Positions 53,407-63,729 of a stretch of DNA of 64,000 nucleotides are shown piece by piece. The stretch covers positions 372,001-436,000 of the forward strand of contig CAMXCT020002046.1 of NCBI GenBank assembly GCA_947184155.2, in the 5' to 3' direction. The stretch is from Cladocopium goreaui. Lineage: Eukaryota; Sar; Dinophyceae; Suessiales; Symbiodiniaceae. The position numbers and the translations under genes were made by a program. Under the pieces are notes generated by a model. It ran no database searches and was not told the DNA's origin. It saw only the letters and a list, made by a program, of their open reading frames with translations. Within the stretch, counting starts at the first letter, position 1. Each line of letters begins with the position of its first letter.

Positions 53407-53484
53407 CAGAGTGTTGTTGTTTCGGTATCGAGTTGCAAGGAGCCAAAGAATATGTACATGTTCTGATCAGTCATGACTTGCGAG
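53407..53484 (+). CDS. candidate exon
   Basis: Reads GIELQGAKEYVHVLISHDLR before G|GTGCGAG. Good frame after a family E copy. May belong with 53684-54499. Confidence 0.5.
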
Positions 53485-53683
53485 GTGCGAGACATTTTGG
53501 AAGGAAGCCTAGCTGGTGAAAGACGGCAGGCTGGGATCTTGTGACACCTGATGGATCTGAAGATGTACAGATGTAGTGAAAAATTATATTGCTGTAAATT
53601 GGAATATATTGGAATAATAGTGTCCTGAAAAAAAGAAGTCTTTTCTGTGGGTCTCTGTGGTGCATGATTTCATGGTTTTTTAG

Positions 53684-54067
53684 GCGCTTCACGCGGATTT
53701 GCTGCCGCTGACTCTGGGAGGCCGGTCATTGAAAATGTCCATGGATAGTTGGTTTACCTCTTAAAAACGGTGATGTTTCAACTAGCCATGTTAATTTACC
53801 AGGGGGTAAACAATGGTAGATAGTGGTAGTAAATATCCACAATCATGGTGTTTATATTGCCCAATCGTAGATATTTGGAGGTTTCCTAAAAGGGGGGTAC
53901 CCCTTAATCATCCATTTTAATAGGATTTTCCATTACAAACCATCCAGCTATTGTGGTAACCCCAGGACGTTCCCTGGGTGCCACAACGGACAATAAGCCA
54001 TGGCTGGCGGGTGATTCTTATTGTTCTGACCGGCAGAGAATGGCAGAGATATCAATGAATTACATAC

Positions 54068-54099
<32 letters not shown>

Positions 54100-54499
54100 T
54101 ATTTTATTGTATATAATATATATATATACAATAGTATTGTTTGATTTGTTTGCCATTATTACGGTCATGTTATTCTTACATCATCAGATATAATCTAATT
54201 ACATTGGTGGCACACGCTCACGCTCATGCCTGTATATTCTATACTATTCTGTAATTAGTTAATTGAGTTATTAAGTAGCTATTAAGTTATGACCATTTAT
54301 ATAGCCATTAATCAATATACATAATGCTGAACCATCAATTTTTGATATTTAGGTTGAAAAGCATGGCTCCCGACAGGCCCAGCAGCCTTTGGAACCGCTT
54401 TGCCTGAAATCGAGGGGGCCACCGAAAGAGAGGCGCCATTTTCTATCTCAGAGTTCTGGCGCTGACTCATGTTTTCTATGCTCATCGCATGCTCAGTAA
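53684..54499 (+). CDS. three-exon C-terminus of an unknown protein
   Basis: Exon 53684-53720 (after ggttttttag) reads ALHADLLPLTLG and appears to use a GC donor at 53721, exactly where a family A copy begins. Exon 53966-54045 joins in phase: RSLGATTDNKPWLAGDSYCS then DRQRMAEI. Exon 54353-54499 (after tttgatatttag) reads VEKHGSRQAQQPLEPLCLKS, RGPPKERRHFLSQSSGADSC, FLCSSHAQ and stops at TAA. The first exon recalls CRAL-TRIO ends but too little is visible to claim it. Confidence 0.55.
53722..53808. mobile_element. family A element, left end truncated
   Basis: TCATTGAAAATGTCCATGGA to TTACCAGGGGGTAA, starting at the exon edge. Confidence 0.8.
53876..53962. mobile_element. family C element
   Basis: GGAGGTTTCCTAAAAGGGGG with GGTACCCC and GGATTTTCCATTACAAACC. 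Right end less clear. Confidence 0.7.
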
Positions 54500-54824
54500 T
54501 GGTTCCCCGTGTTCTCCATATTGGAACAGCTGTAGATTTATAGCTCATGGATTGATGTCAGGCAATGAATCTACAGGTTTCACCGTGGTTTTGAAAAGAG
54601 GTTTCCTGCAAATTCTCTTATCATCCAAGTCTAGGTGCAATTGTTTAAAGCATCATGTTCAATCATTTTCATAGATTGTTGCGAGTATAACTCCTAAAGT
54701 ATATATACATCATGTTCATATATATATATATTGTTGATGGTATATCAACCACATCTCCATCAAAATCTCCCGATCTCCCCTATGAATCACCACTATTCAC
54801 CACTGACGATGGATCATCAAGTCT

Positions 54825-54916
54825 TCCACCAGGTTCGCGCTGCGCGCGGTTGTTTGCAGTTCGCCAAGCGACAGATGCCCCAAACCGTTTGGAGAGCCCA
54901 GAGGACTGCCACCATG
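54825..54916 (+). CDS. candidate exon
   Basis: Reads FHQVRAARGCLQFAKRQMPQ then TVWRAQRTATM before ATG|GTGGTG; acceptor atcaag. Basic, well-biased codons. Confidence 0.55.
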
Positions 54917-55327
54917 GTGGTGTTTTTTAAATGTTTGTTTGATATCTTTGGAATATCTTTCCTGTGTTTAATATGTGATATAAGTTATATAAGCAACAAC
55001 TTGATGTTTGGCTTTGTCTGAGGCTACTGTCACTTGTGGCCATGTTGGCCCTATTGGAGGATATGATGCGAAAGTGGATTTTTTCTGGTGCCATCCCAAG
55101 TCCAAAGCCTCAAATGGGGGATCCCCCTGGGCCAATGTTATAGATTATCAGTGGACATCCCCAAAGTACAGATCTTAGTTCTTTGTGGGCTAGTACCCAG
55201 TTATGTACTTTCTGGATGATCTGGATGTAATTGTTCTCAAGTAAGCCTTGCAGTTAACAGTTTTGCTCAAGATATCCATTCAATAATTGCATATAACATT
55301 GTATAACTCAAGAGCTTCCAGTAAATA

Positions 55328-55442
55328 ATACCCTCTGGCTATTTAACATAGCCATGGAAGCCATGGCCCATAGAAATAGATGGTTCACCTATTAAAGATG
55401 GTGATTTTCCATGGCGAACTGTTAGTCATAGCCAGATGGTAA
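55328..55442. mobile_element. family A element
   Basis: TACCCTCTGGCTATTTAACA to GTTAGTCATAGCCAGATGGTA. It shares the GTTAGTCATA arm with 8373-8495, defining a subfamily. Confidence 0.85.
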
Positions 55443-55494
55443 ATCATCATTAATCCCCATTAATCACCATTGAACCCATTGTACTCATGTGTAG

Positions 55495-55639
55495 ATCAGC
55501 CGAGGCGATCGCCGTGCAGGATGCCATCTCGCGGAAGATGCAGTGCGGAAGCTCAAGCCGTGGCAGGAAATTTTCACGGATGGAGATGCCGTTCTCAAGG
55601 CCGTTACAGGAAAGGATCATTCTACCAATGGCAACTGGG
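55495..55639 (+). CDS. candidate internal exon
   Basis: After catgtgtag: ISRGDRRAGCHLAEDAVRKL, KPWQEIFTDGDAVLKAVTGK, DHSTNGNW, ending G|GTAAAC. One long clean frame with coding codons. Unknown protein. Confidence 0.7.
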
Positions 55640-56260
55640 GTAAACTATAGAGTTATAGATAATAAATGGTTATATAATTGTTTGATAATGGTTATATAAT
55701 GTTTGATAATGGTGATGAATGGTGATGAATGGTGATTTTACAGTAATGGAATTGCCTCTGGTAATCATCATTATGGCTTGCTGGAAAAGCTCCCAGTTAG
55801 TTTGGTCTGATATCCTCCAAGTGGGCACACAAACTGTACAGCAAGGGCCCCCCTCCGGCAGCTCCAGTGGTTTATAGTCCCATCAAACTTAATTATTAAT
55901 TGTATTGATTATTAATTACATCCACTGTAAACTTGTTGCTTCTTGAATGATGCCTTTGTGGGCTTGAAAGACAGGTGCATTTTAGAGTCTCAGCGAATTT
56001 TAATGTCAATGTTGTATAATATTCAGATGGCTGTTTTCTGGAAAAAGGTCACCCCAAACTTAGGCTTTTCCCAGTATTGAAACAACAACTTCTGAAATGG
56101 GTACCCTCCATGTTTGGACATATTCAATGCATGTTGTTTCACCGCCAAAACTGAGGATTCAATCAACAAATCAAGATCAAACATCACAAAAAACACATGA
56201 CTATTGGGTTAAGCCCCATTTTTGTGGGTGAAAATATGGTTATATATATATATATAAATC

Positions 56261-56422
56261 ATGTCAAATCACATCACTTCTGGTGTTTGGGACCTCAAGC
56301 CTCGGGCTTTGCAGGCAGTGGCAGCTGGAGAGTGCTCGGAGCTCAGCAGCTTTGAGAATTTGGTCATTTGGCAACGACGGCAGTGGTTTCCACAGCTAAG
56401 AGGCGACCAGTTTTGCCATTGA
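56261..56422 (+). CDS. 53-codon open frame, probably an exon
   Basis: ATG after a TA tract; reads MSNHITSGVWDLKPRALQAV, AAGECSELSSFENLVIWQRR, QWFPQLRGDQFCH, stop TGA 56420-56422. The body is strongly coding-like; the AT-rich first codons may be intron. Confidence 0.55.
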   Translation: MSNHITSGVWDLKPRALQAVAAGECSELSSFENLVIWQRRQWFPQLRGDQFCH

Positions 56423-56466
56423 AGTTGTTGTTTGACACCTTGATCTGAATGTGTATGTTTCATAGA

Positions 56467-56556
56467 ATTGGATGATGGGAAAATTTACAGGAAAGCCCTA
56501 TATTTGATGGTAAAAACCATGGTTTCCTGTAGATTTTCCCAACAAAACCAATCCAG
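56467..56556. mobile_element. family B element
   Basis: TTGGATGATGGGAAAATTTA to AACAAAACCAATCCA, with GGTTTCCTGTAG inside. Diverged copy. Confidence 0.65.
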
Positions 56557-56816
56557 TGATGTTCTTAAGCCTTAAACACAGAATACACGACTGCAAAACC
56601 ATGGGACAACATTCATCAAAGACTTGGAATCAAATCCATGAATCAGATGATAGGACAATTTACAGGACACCTCTAATGTGGTAAACCCAATGCCACAAAC
56701 CATCCTCAAAATCACATTTTTGTTGTGGTTCTATGTTTCCACCCCCAAATGGGAGTTGTTCATAAGCAAAAACCATTAGATTTGTAGGTAGAACCATGGT
56801 TTCCCTTCCCATCCAG

Positions 56817-57552
56817 CGGCAAAAAAGAGTTTCTGTGCCCAGGTGAAAGGTTTGAGTCCCTCCACAGCACAGCAGGTGGTGGCGCTAAGCCATTGGGCCA
56901 TGGAAAGCAACAACTGGACCGTGACTCGGTGAAATGTGAGACATTTTCCATGGGATAATCATTGGAAAACCTGTAAAATGACAGATGTGAAACCCCACCA
57001 TATCTCATCATGTCGATGTTCCTGCCTAAGGAAAACCACTGGTTTTCCACATCTATGTTAGTTTTCACCATGCTAAATGGTAATTTAAGGTACATATTCA
57101 TTGACACATACTGTAAGGCACATGGGCAAGTGTCATAGGGGAAATGATGGAGAATGATGATTCACTGATGGATTTACTGTAAAGATCTGTAAAGTGGTTT
57201 TTCCCAAGTTACAGATGGATTTACTGTAAAGTGGTTTTTCCCAAGTTACAGATAAACCCATGCGTGTCAAAAATATTAGTTGAATGTTGAATTCTGGGCC
57301 CACTGTGCAAAACAAACAGGAGATTTCGATGGTTTTGTCATATTTCTGACTTGATTTGTTGGTTTCTTGTGGTTTTGAGCGCGGTGGAAGCATCAAATTT
57401 AGATCACTTCAGGAACCTCTTCCAACCATCGCTTCCAAGCATCGGTACCATCCGCCACGGCAAGGTCATCACTCATGCCTTGGCTGGTGATACTGAGCCT
57501 CAGCTGCTGCCCATTGCCGAAGTGCACATGCGCTCGGAGGAGAACCTCCATG
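56817..57552 (+). CDS. two phase-matched exons, unknown protein
   Basis: Exon 56817-56928 (after cccatccag) reads AKKSFCAQVKGLSPSTAQQV then VALSHWAMESNNWTVT, donor CG|GTGAAATG. Exon 57413-57552 (after tcacttcag) restores phase: NLFQPSLPSIGTIRHGKVIT, HALAGDTEPQLLPIAEVHMR, SEENLH. The end lacks a GT. No family recognised. Confidence 0.65.
57166..57252. repeat. short tandem duplication
   Basis: GATGGATTTACTGTAAAG and GTGGTTTTTCCCAAGTTACA occur twice, in the intron of the gene above. Confidence 0.85.
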
Positions 57553-57714
57553 GGGGGACCCCACCATGGGAAATGTGTTCCACCAAAAAAAACATTTGCT
57601 TATTTATTGAAAAAGGGGGTGTTACGTCAAAATTTGGGACCCCAACAATATTGGACAATGTATGTGTTCAATTGCTGTGATCAATCGTTTTCATGGCTAA
57701 ACATGACCATTGTT

Positions 57715-57885
57715 CAAGATGTCCTTCAAGCCTTCGTTCGGTTGAGGACCTTGCGAGTCTGGAGAAGCTCAGCGGCGTCAAGCTGCCGTATGCTGGGAAA
57801 CCAAGCACTGGAAGTACTGCTCATGGCCCAAGAATCTGATCTTTTAACGGCGTGCCTCCCAAATACAGCAAGCATTCAAGCATGA
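57715..57885 (+). CDS. coding-like block, frame undecided
   Basis: One frame reads DVLQAFVRLRTLRVWRSSAA to a TGA at 57883-57885. Another reads VEDLASLEKLSGVKLPYAGK then PSTGSTAHGPRI. Both have good codons; the exon is likely, its frame is not settled. Confidence 0.45.
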   Translation, partial: QDVLQAFVRLRTLRVWRSSAASSCRMLGNQALEVLLMAQESDLLTACLPNTASIQA

Positions 57886-58322
57886 AATGTTTTTTCCCGG
57901 GTTTGCAGTTGTTTTAAATCATGGGACTCCAGAATCTCATTTTGAATAATTACTATTTCCTATATTGAAATATCGATTAAACCATGACTATTAATTGGGG
58001 GTAAATCAAATTGTGTTTCGATTTATCATCAAAACGGATACCACCCTATGTTATAGTCTCAGGGGTTTAGCAATATCCTGTGCTGACATTATGCCGTATG
58101 ATCCCAATTTCCTGGATTATTCTGGATAAACGTGCGATAATTCATTTAAAGAAATAAGGCCATCTGAAATTAGGTACACCAATCCCAACCATCATTTACT
58201 CCACCCCAGATGTGCTCGGGTCAAAACATGTCAAACCATGGCATCTCCCATATGGTTTATGTCAACTCCACCCCGGATGTACATGGTTTATGGTCATCTC
58301 CCATATTAGGAATCCAAACGTA

Positions 58323-58439
58323 TACCCTTTGGTAAACTAATATAGTTATATTGAATATGGCTCATTTATAGTTGATTTACCTATTTTAAGTGGTGATTTT
58401 CCATAGTTATGTATAGTTATGTTAGTTTACCAGAGGGTA
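58323..58439. mobile_element. family A element with small internal repeat
   Basis: TACCCTTTGGTAAACTAATA to GTTTACCAGAGGGTAA; TATAGTTATGT is doubled near the right arm. Confidence 0.88.
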
Positions 58440-58510
58440 AGTGGTATACAAATCCATATGACAATGGATTGATGCTTCCCATCCCCAAACCCTGGGGAAT
58501 TGGCTCTGAG

Positions 58511-58594
58511 GTCAGCGCGCTGTACTCGGCGGCCTCGCAGGATGGTGGGAAATGGGAGGCTTTCTGGCAGCGATGCGGCCTCAGGCCGAAACGG
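58511..58594 (+). CDS. candidate internal exon, 28 codons
   Basis: Between tggctctgag and CGG|GTTGAAA, phase 0 at both ends: VSALYSAASQDGGKWEAFWQ then RCGLRPKR. Confidence 0.55.
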
Positions 58595-58699
58595 GTTGAA
58601 ATGTTGGGATTTCATGGGTTTCTTTAAGGTGATCTGTTTTATTTTCCTAATGGAAAATCCACCATTTGGGGAATCTATAGTGAACATTTTTTTTTATTT

Positions 58700-59440
58700 T
58701 TTGGGGACTCCTTAAGCAAATCCAAGATTTTTGTCATGTTAGTAAAGCAATAATGAACCTCTCATATGAATTGATGGTTGAAGGAAAAAAAAGGTACCCA
58801 TAACAATGTGATAGAATTTGGGGATTGTTTACTATTATTTTTCTGACATCACCTATTTGAAAGGGGAACATGATGATCAACCAAGTGATTGATTGGAGTA
58901 CCCTATCTTCAGACAAACCCACGTAGCTTCGGTGTTTGCAAATGCGTGCTTTTCTCCCCTGCCTAGCTTGTGACCAGGACTTTCTTCGGGGTATATAACC
59001 ATGGACCACATCAACATGGCGCTTCCGCTTCGGTCAGGTCTAGCTTCTCCTTTGTGGCAAGTGTATCAGAGCTACAGTCAGAATCCGAGACCAGATTGCT
59101 TGACTTCGTGTCAATCTGTGGGCCCCAAAGTGAGCAACCCAAAATCTGGCAATTCCAAACATCTTCAAATTGGATATGAGTTCCCCCCTCTGAAACTATG
59201 GGGATTTCTGGTTTCGGCGTGAATTTGGAAGCGGACTGGGGCTTGCAATGATGAGTTCTCTAACAATTATACATGGGGGCCGGGGCAGCATGTTCGTGTC
59301 AGCAATCCCCTAATAGCACAATGATGGGCAGTGCTAGTCACAGCATAGCATTTTGCCCAAAATCATGGAGAGAGATTAATACAGTACCCATTGGTCCCTC
59401 ATTAAATAATTAACTCCGATAATTTTCCCTGTTTGAATTG
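58700..59440. other. spacer with ambiguous open frames
   Basis: Frames at 58970-59222 are open on + in two phases without convincing splice sites. Nothing called. Confidence 0.4.
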
Positions 59441-59445
59441 CCCAG

Positions 59446-59888
59446 AATGCTGGCAAATCTGAAAACTCTGGGAAACCCGAGGGATTTGGAACTTGATTTG
59501 CGTACCAGGCCCTTTGAGCACGCCTGGCTGCCTGGAAAGCAGATTCCAGCACGTCGGACCTCAAAGCCTTGGCCTTGGAGATATCGTGTTTTCCTCCAGA
59601 GCTTCAGGATTTGGGTTACAGTAGGAATGTTTCTTGATCCACAGAAAGTGTGGCCAATTCTAGTCATTCCAGTCCCACAACTTGGAGATTGTGTGTGTGT
59701 GTGTCAAAAGAAAATACCAATTTTTGGCAGTGGTGCTGCTGCTATGGGTCGAAATGATCAGGTGGCACTTGTCATCACTTGTCCGATTGATAACGAGCTG
59801 CTGGTATTCCAAACTACCACAGCAGTCTCTTCACCAGGGACCTGCGTTCCAGCACACCGATCCTCAACCGATGATTCGCCAGTTTCAA
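59446..59888 (+). CDS. two candidate exons
   Basis: Exon 59446-59614 (after attgcccag) reads MLANLKTLGNPRDLELDLRT, RPFEHAWLPGKQIPARRTSK, PWPWRYRVFLQSFRIW, donor GTTACAG. Exon 59823-59888 reads QSLHQGPAFQHTDPQPMIRQ then FQ, phase 0. The long open frame that runs straight through 59438-60130 crosses a GT-repeat and is not taken as one exon. Confidence 0.5.
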
Positions 59889-59975
59889 GTTATAGTTATT
59901 TTTGTGGAATCCTGTGGTATTCTGCACACAACATACACAACTGCAGCTTCTCCCGAACGTCTCCCTGGCTCTCAG

Positions 59976-60055
59976 TGAACAAAATCTTATGCGCTAGCGA
60001 GGGTCCAGAAGTCGGTGACGTGCTGAGCTTCAGCAGGGACGGGGACCGCAACCCG
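59976..60055 (+). CDS. candidate exon
   Basis: After ggctctcag: NKILCASEGPEVGDVLSFSR then DGDRNP, ending G|GTATACC. Confidence 0.5.
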
Positions 60056-60316
60056 GTATACCTCCCCTGTGAGCTTAGCAGAAAGCAACCGCTACTCTCT
60101 GGAGCTGCACCAACATCAACACAGCAATAGCTGAGAAATGCCAGATTTCACCGAATTGGCGCCTGTGATCTCACAAGATCCGAGAAGAGGAGATGCGATT
60201 CATCAAAAGATTCTGAAACAATATGAAACAATCATCAATGATCATCAAGAGATATCAAAAGGTGCCAATAAAAAACAGTCGTTTTTTCATGCAAAATTCT
60301 TCAATCTCGCTGACAG

Positions 60317-60815
60317 CGCCGTACCAGAGCTTGGCACGCAATGGCCATGGACTCGGTACAACATCAAGAGCTGCAGGAGGCCACACCTGAGGAAACAATC
60401 GAGAAATGCCGGCAGATCCAGGTTGATTTGGAATGTTGCACCAATTTTGCTACGTGATGTTATTCTGATCATTTCTCAAACCATCTCCTAATGTTTGTTT
60501 TTTCAGGTGATTTACCCTCTGGCAATCACAGGTGGCAACGGAAAATCACCCATTTATACCTGATTTTGCCATTTAACATTTAACTGTCCAGATTCTCGCC
60601 ATCGCAGCTAGGCTACGGAGCTCAAGAGCAGCTTAACAGAAGAGGACATCGATCAGATCGTTCATCGGAACCTGCCAAAGGCAGAAAAAGCACCTATGCT
60701 TAATGACTGCTTGCGGAAATGGCTAGCATCGAGATATATAGAATTGATTTGGCCAATTGAGGGCTTGAGAGAGAACTTATATAAGTTATTAAGGTTCGCT
60801 CAAGGGTCGATGTAG
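60317..60815 (+). CDS. two-exon helical C-terminus
   Basis: Exon 60317-60421 (after ctgacag, in-frame TGA just upstream) reads RRTRAWHAMAMDSVQHQELQ then EATPEETIEKCRQIQ, donor CAG|GTTGAT. Exon 60612-60815 (after cgcagctag) is in phase: ATELKSSLTEEDIDQIVHRN, LPKAEKAPMLNDCLRKWLAS, RYIELIWPIEGLRENLYKLL, stop TAG 60813-60815. Mostly charged helices, perhaps coiled coil. No family recognised. Confidence 0.7.
60512..60590. mobile_element. family A element, partial
   Basis: TTTACCCTCTGGCAATCACA and GGAAAATCACCCATTTATAC are kept; the right arm is lost before the acceptor at 60611. Confidence 0.65.
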
Positions 60816-60937
60816 TACTGCACTTCTGGCCCCAATCGTAGGACTAAATCGCCAATTCTATGCTTAAAAGTATCACACATATCAGCCGCTTATCAGCCCC
60901 AAAAAAAGTCACAGCATGTCACAGCACTCAGCTGCAG

Positions 60938-61094
60938 TGCCGAGGTGACGATCAGAACCTATGACCCAGATGGCCGGAAGCTGGGTTCCTGCGAGAAGAT
61001 CGTAGAAGCCGCCCTCGGATTGCAGGAGCCCGGCAGTGAACGGCCCAGCTTGGCGAGCGAGGAGAGCCGCGAGCTTAGTATGGCATGGGGCCGG
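60938..61094 (+). CDS. candidate internal exon
   Basis: After cagctgcag: AEVTIRTYDPDGRKLGSCEK, IVEAALGLQEPGSERPSLAS, EESRELSMAWGR, ending CGG|GTGGTGG in phase 0. Strong coding codons. Confidence 0.65.
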
Positions 61095-61491
61095 GTGGTG
61101 GGGGGTCGAAAGGTGGCTTTGGTTGGAAATGGATGAAATGGGTGCCCTGAAAAGGTGAATTGTATCTAATTTGGCAGGAAGATGATGATCTGCAGGAATT
61201 CAATGATTCAAAATAACATGACTAATTATTTTATATGATTTTATGATAAGCAAAAATGGTATAGCATTTTAGTAGAAAATGGAACAATGTGACGCGCCGG
61301 TCCTGAGGGTCACCAGCTGACATGTGACATGCACGTGCTGGAGAAAACCCGCTAGAACTGCACAGTATAAGGTGGCCATAGATGGAGATATGAGCTACCA
61401 TCAACCTATACTAATATCCTAATAGTCAACCTGCTTGTCTTAACTCAGCAAAGTAGGGCTTACCCCAACCATTCTTGTTTCCTTGAAAAAA
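61095..61491. other. intron-like spacer
   Basis: AT-rich, no exon or repeat of note. Confidence 0.5.
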
Positions 61492-61670
61492 AGTGATGAG
61501 TTCGGGATGCTTCTGGTCCCCCAAGATGGGAGGATTTACCAAGCCCCAGGTGACCCAGGTGTACCTGAAGAAGGGCGTAGTTTAGGCTCCTTGGCTCGCA
61601 GAGCCTTGGAGGAGGCTCCTTGGATTCCCGACGAAGAGGAGAAGGTCATCCTGGTTCGGGCCACTCGGAG
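61492..61670 (+). CDS. candidate exon
   Basis: Reads DEFGMLLVPQDGRIYQAPGD, PGVPEEGRSLGSLARRALEE, APWIPDEEEKVILVRATR. The first part could end at CAG|GTGACC. Acidic and helix-like. Confidence 0.55.
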
Positions 61671-61806
61671 AACCAGTTTCTTTTCTCCCAATGGATGTGT
61701 TTGTTTTGGAAGGAAAACTATGGGGACACCTGAGTTATCCTGAGTTGCTTGATTTTTGTTATTTTTTGTTGACCAAAAACTCCACTGGAGATACTGGAAT
61801 GCACAG

Positions 61807-61890
61807 GCCATCAAGCGCCTGCGCCAACGCCTGGCGATTGAGTCCCTGTCCTCGCAACAGAAACAGCTGGAGAGGTTGGAGAAAGCTGAG
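61807..61890 (+). CDS. exon, coiled-coil-like
   Basis: After atgcacag: AIKRLRQRLAIESLSSQQKQ then LERLEKAE, ending GAG|GTGAGCC, phase 0 at both ends. The frame stays open and coding-like to about 61978, so the donor may not be used. Confidence 0.7.
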
Positions 61891-62179
61891 GTGAGCCCCG
61901 CTGACAACGCTGTCAGCCAGGCTCACAATAGCTTGGAAGCCAAATCGGAGGCTCCACCTTTGCATGCTCGATGCCTGGATTTTTTGTTAGCCCGATTTCC
62001 AACCGAGATTTTTGTTCACGTGTGGAAACTCATGGGAATGTGTTTTATAGTGCTTTAGTTTCCTGCCGCAGAAGCATAAATGGGAATATTTGGGAATAAG
62101 GTTTACATGTTGTCATATGTTGTCGCTGTTTGAGTAAAGCTAAGGATGCTCCAATCCAATGATTGTTGCCGAATATCAG

Positions 62180-62296
62180 ATTGCCAAGGGGGAGGAGCTG
62201 GAAACTCCGCCTGCCCACACCCAACGGCGTCGCGGAATTCTGCGAACCTCCTCATCTCTGCCTGCGACGGGGACGAATGTGCCTTGGATTTGCTGA
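62180..62296 (+). CDS. candidate exon
   Basis: After gaatatcag: IAKGEELETPPAHTQRRRGI then LRTSSSLPATGTNVPWIC and TGA, or a donor AAT|GTGCCT at 62276. Disordered, Pro/Ser/Arg-rich. Confidence 0.6.
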   Translation: MAKGEELETPPAHTQRRRGILRTSSSLPATGTNVPWIC

Positions 62297-62560
62297 GTCA
62301 TTTTAGTCGGTGATGTGTTAGTTTGGTGATTTTTGGGGTATTTTCCCATTGAGAATTCCACCAGAAAATGATGCATTAGAGGGTGCCACCCCTTTTAGAA
62401 GCCAAAAAAAAGCTTGGACATCGGAAGAAAAAACAGAGAATTGGGAATCTTTAGGCCTACTTGTGCTGAGGAAATGGAGAAATGGGATGATTGTTAATAG
62501 ATGTAACATGATGTAAATAGTTGTCACGTTGTGGTGCATTCCCCCATTCCCTACCACCAG

Positions 62561-62753
62561 CAATCGTGGCACCTCGCAAATCCAGGTGCCCGACCTGACT
62601 CAACTGCCAATGAATTCAACCACCGCTGCAGCGGCCTTCCGTGGCTTTTCCTTCCCAAAGGAGGGGGAGAGTCCAGATTCCAAGACGTCTAGCTCACCTG
62701 CATCTCCCAGATCTCCCCGAAACTTGATTTGCCACCGGAAGAGGGGGACTTAA
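62561..62753 (+). CDS. candidate exon, Ser/Pro-rich
   Basis: After taccaccag: NRGTSQIQVPDLTQLPMNST, TAAAAFRGFSFPKEGESPDS, KTSSSPASPRSPRN, TAA 62751-62753 unless it splices earlier. The SPxSPRSP repeats look like phosphorylation sites. Confidence 0.6.
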
Positions 62754-62899
62754 GGGGAAATCCATTGAAAAACACATGGTGGATATCCTTTTTTCCGTTC
62801 TGACAGGTTCTAAGCTGGCCCATTATCTAATATGAAAATCAGAGGTCACATCATCTGAAAAAGCTGCTGGATTTCCCATAAAAAGCTGTTCTTTTCCAG

Positions 62900-63120
62900 G
62901 CGAAGCTGGAGATTCTTTTCTCCCCAGCACCGCCCAAGGAAATCCCTTGCGACTGCCTGGCAATCTGAAGCCTCGCATGTCCATGGTGTCCATCGCGGAC
63001 GAGGAGGAACTGGTAGAGATTGATGAGGGGAGCCGAACTCCTCCAACCCCAAGGAAGTCCACGTCCTTGTCGGAATCAAGCACCACTGCACTGGAAACAG
63101 CCACTTGTTGGATCTTGTTG
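62900..63120 (+). CDS. candidate exon, acidic then Ser/Thr/Pro-rich
   Basis: After tcttttccag: EAGDSFLPSTAQGNPLRLPG, NLKPRMSMVSIADEEELVEI, DEGSRTPPTPRKSTSLSESS, ending TTG|GTATTGC in phase 0. Likely the same disordered protein as 62561-62753. Confidence 0.65.
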
Positions 63121-63227
63121 GTATTGCTTTCAAACGTGTGTGTGTGTGTGTTCTTTTTTTTTTGCGGCGACGTGAAGTTCAACATCTTTCAACTTGAAAA
63201 GATTTCTTGGATCTTTATCCCAAATGA

Positions 63228-63229
<2 letters not shown>

Positions 63230-63263
<34 letters not shown>

Positions 63264-63290
63264 TCCCTCCCTCCCTCTCTCTCTCTCTCT
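63230..63290. repeat. (TC)n tract
   Basis: Two CT runs separated by CTCCCTCC. Confidence 0.95.
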
Positions 63291-63618
63291 TTTATAAAAC
63301 ATATTCGGAAAATGGCTCACACGGAGGTTCCAGCCCAATCCAGCCCATATGTTTGGAACATGTGTCCACAGTGACTTAGACATCTGCATCTGTGTGGGTC
63401 GACCCCTGGGTTGCCACGAAACTTGGGGAGTTCGAAGAGATAGTATTTCCCAGGATTCACATATATACTTTCCAATCTACTTTGCAACAGATGATGATTG
63501 AAGCGGAGTATGTCATACAGTATATCATATATCACCTGTTCAATTTATGGTGGTGTTGTTATTCAAAATGTATGGATATCAATGAATGTTATTTCCCATC
63601 AATCAAAGGAATATCCAT

Positions 63619-63723
63619 TTACCCTCTGGTAATTTAACATAGCTATTGAAAATGGCAATCTTTAATGGGGAAATCCACTACAAATGGTCATTTTCAATAG
63701 CTATGTTAAATTACCAGAGGGTA
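63619..63723. mobile_element. family A element, near-perfect palindrome
   Basis: TTACCCTCTGGTAATTTAAC and GTTAAATTACCAGAGGGTAA are exact inverses. Lies five to seven bases from the minus-strand exon. Confidence 0.93.
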
Positions 63724-63729
63724 ATGTGC

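Larger units (their letters stand above)
63121..63729. other. spacer between opposed coding regions
   Basis: Contains a TC repeat (63230-63290) and a family A copy. No gene seen. Confidence 0.5.

Noticed and set aside
59438-60130. 230-codon frame as one exon
   Set aside because: It includes a GT microsatellite and splice-like sites; two or three shorter exons explain the coding part better.
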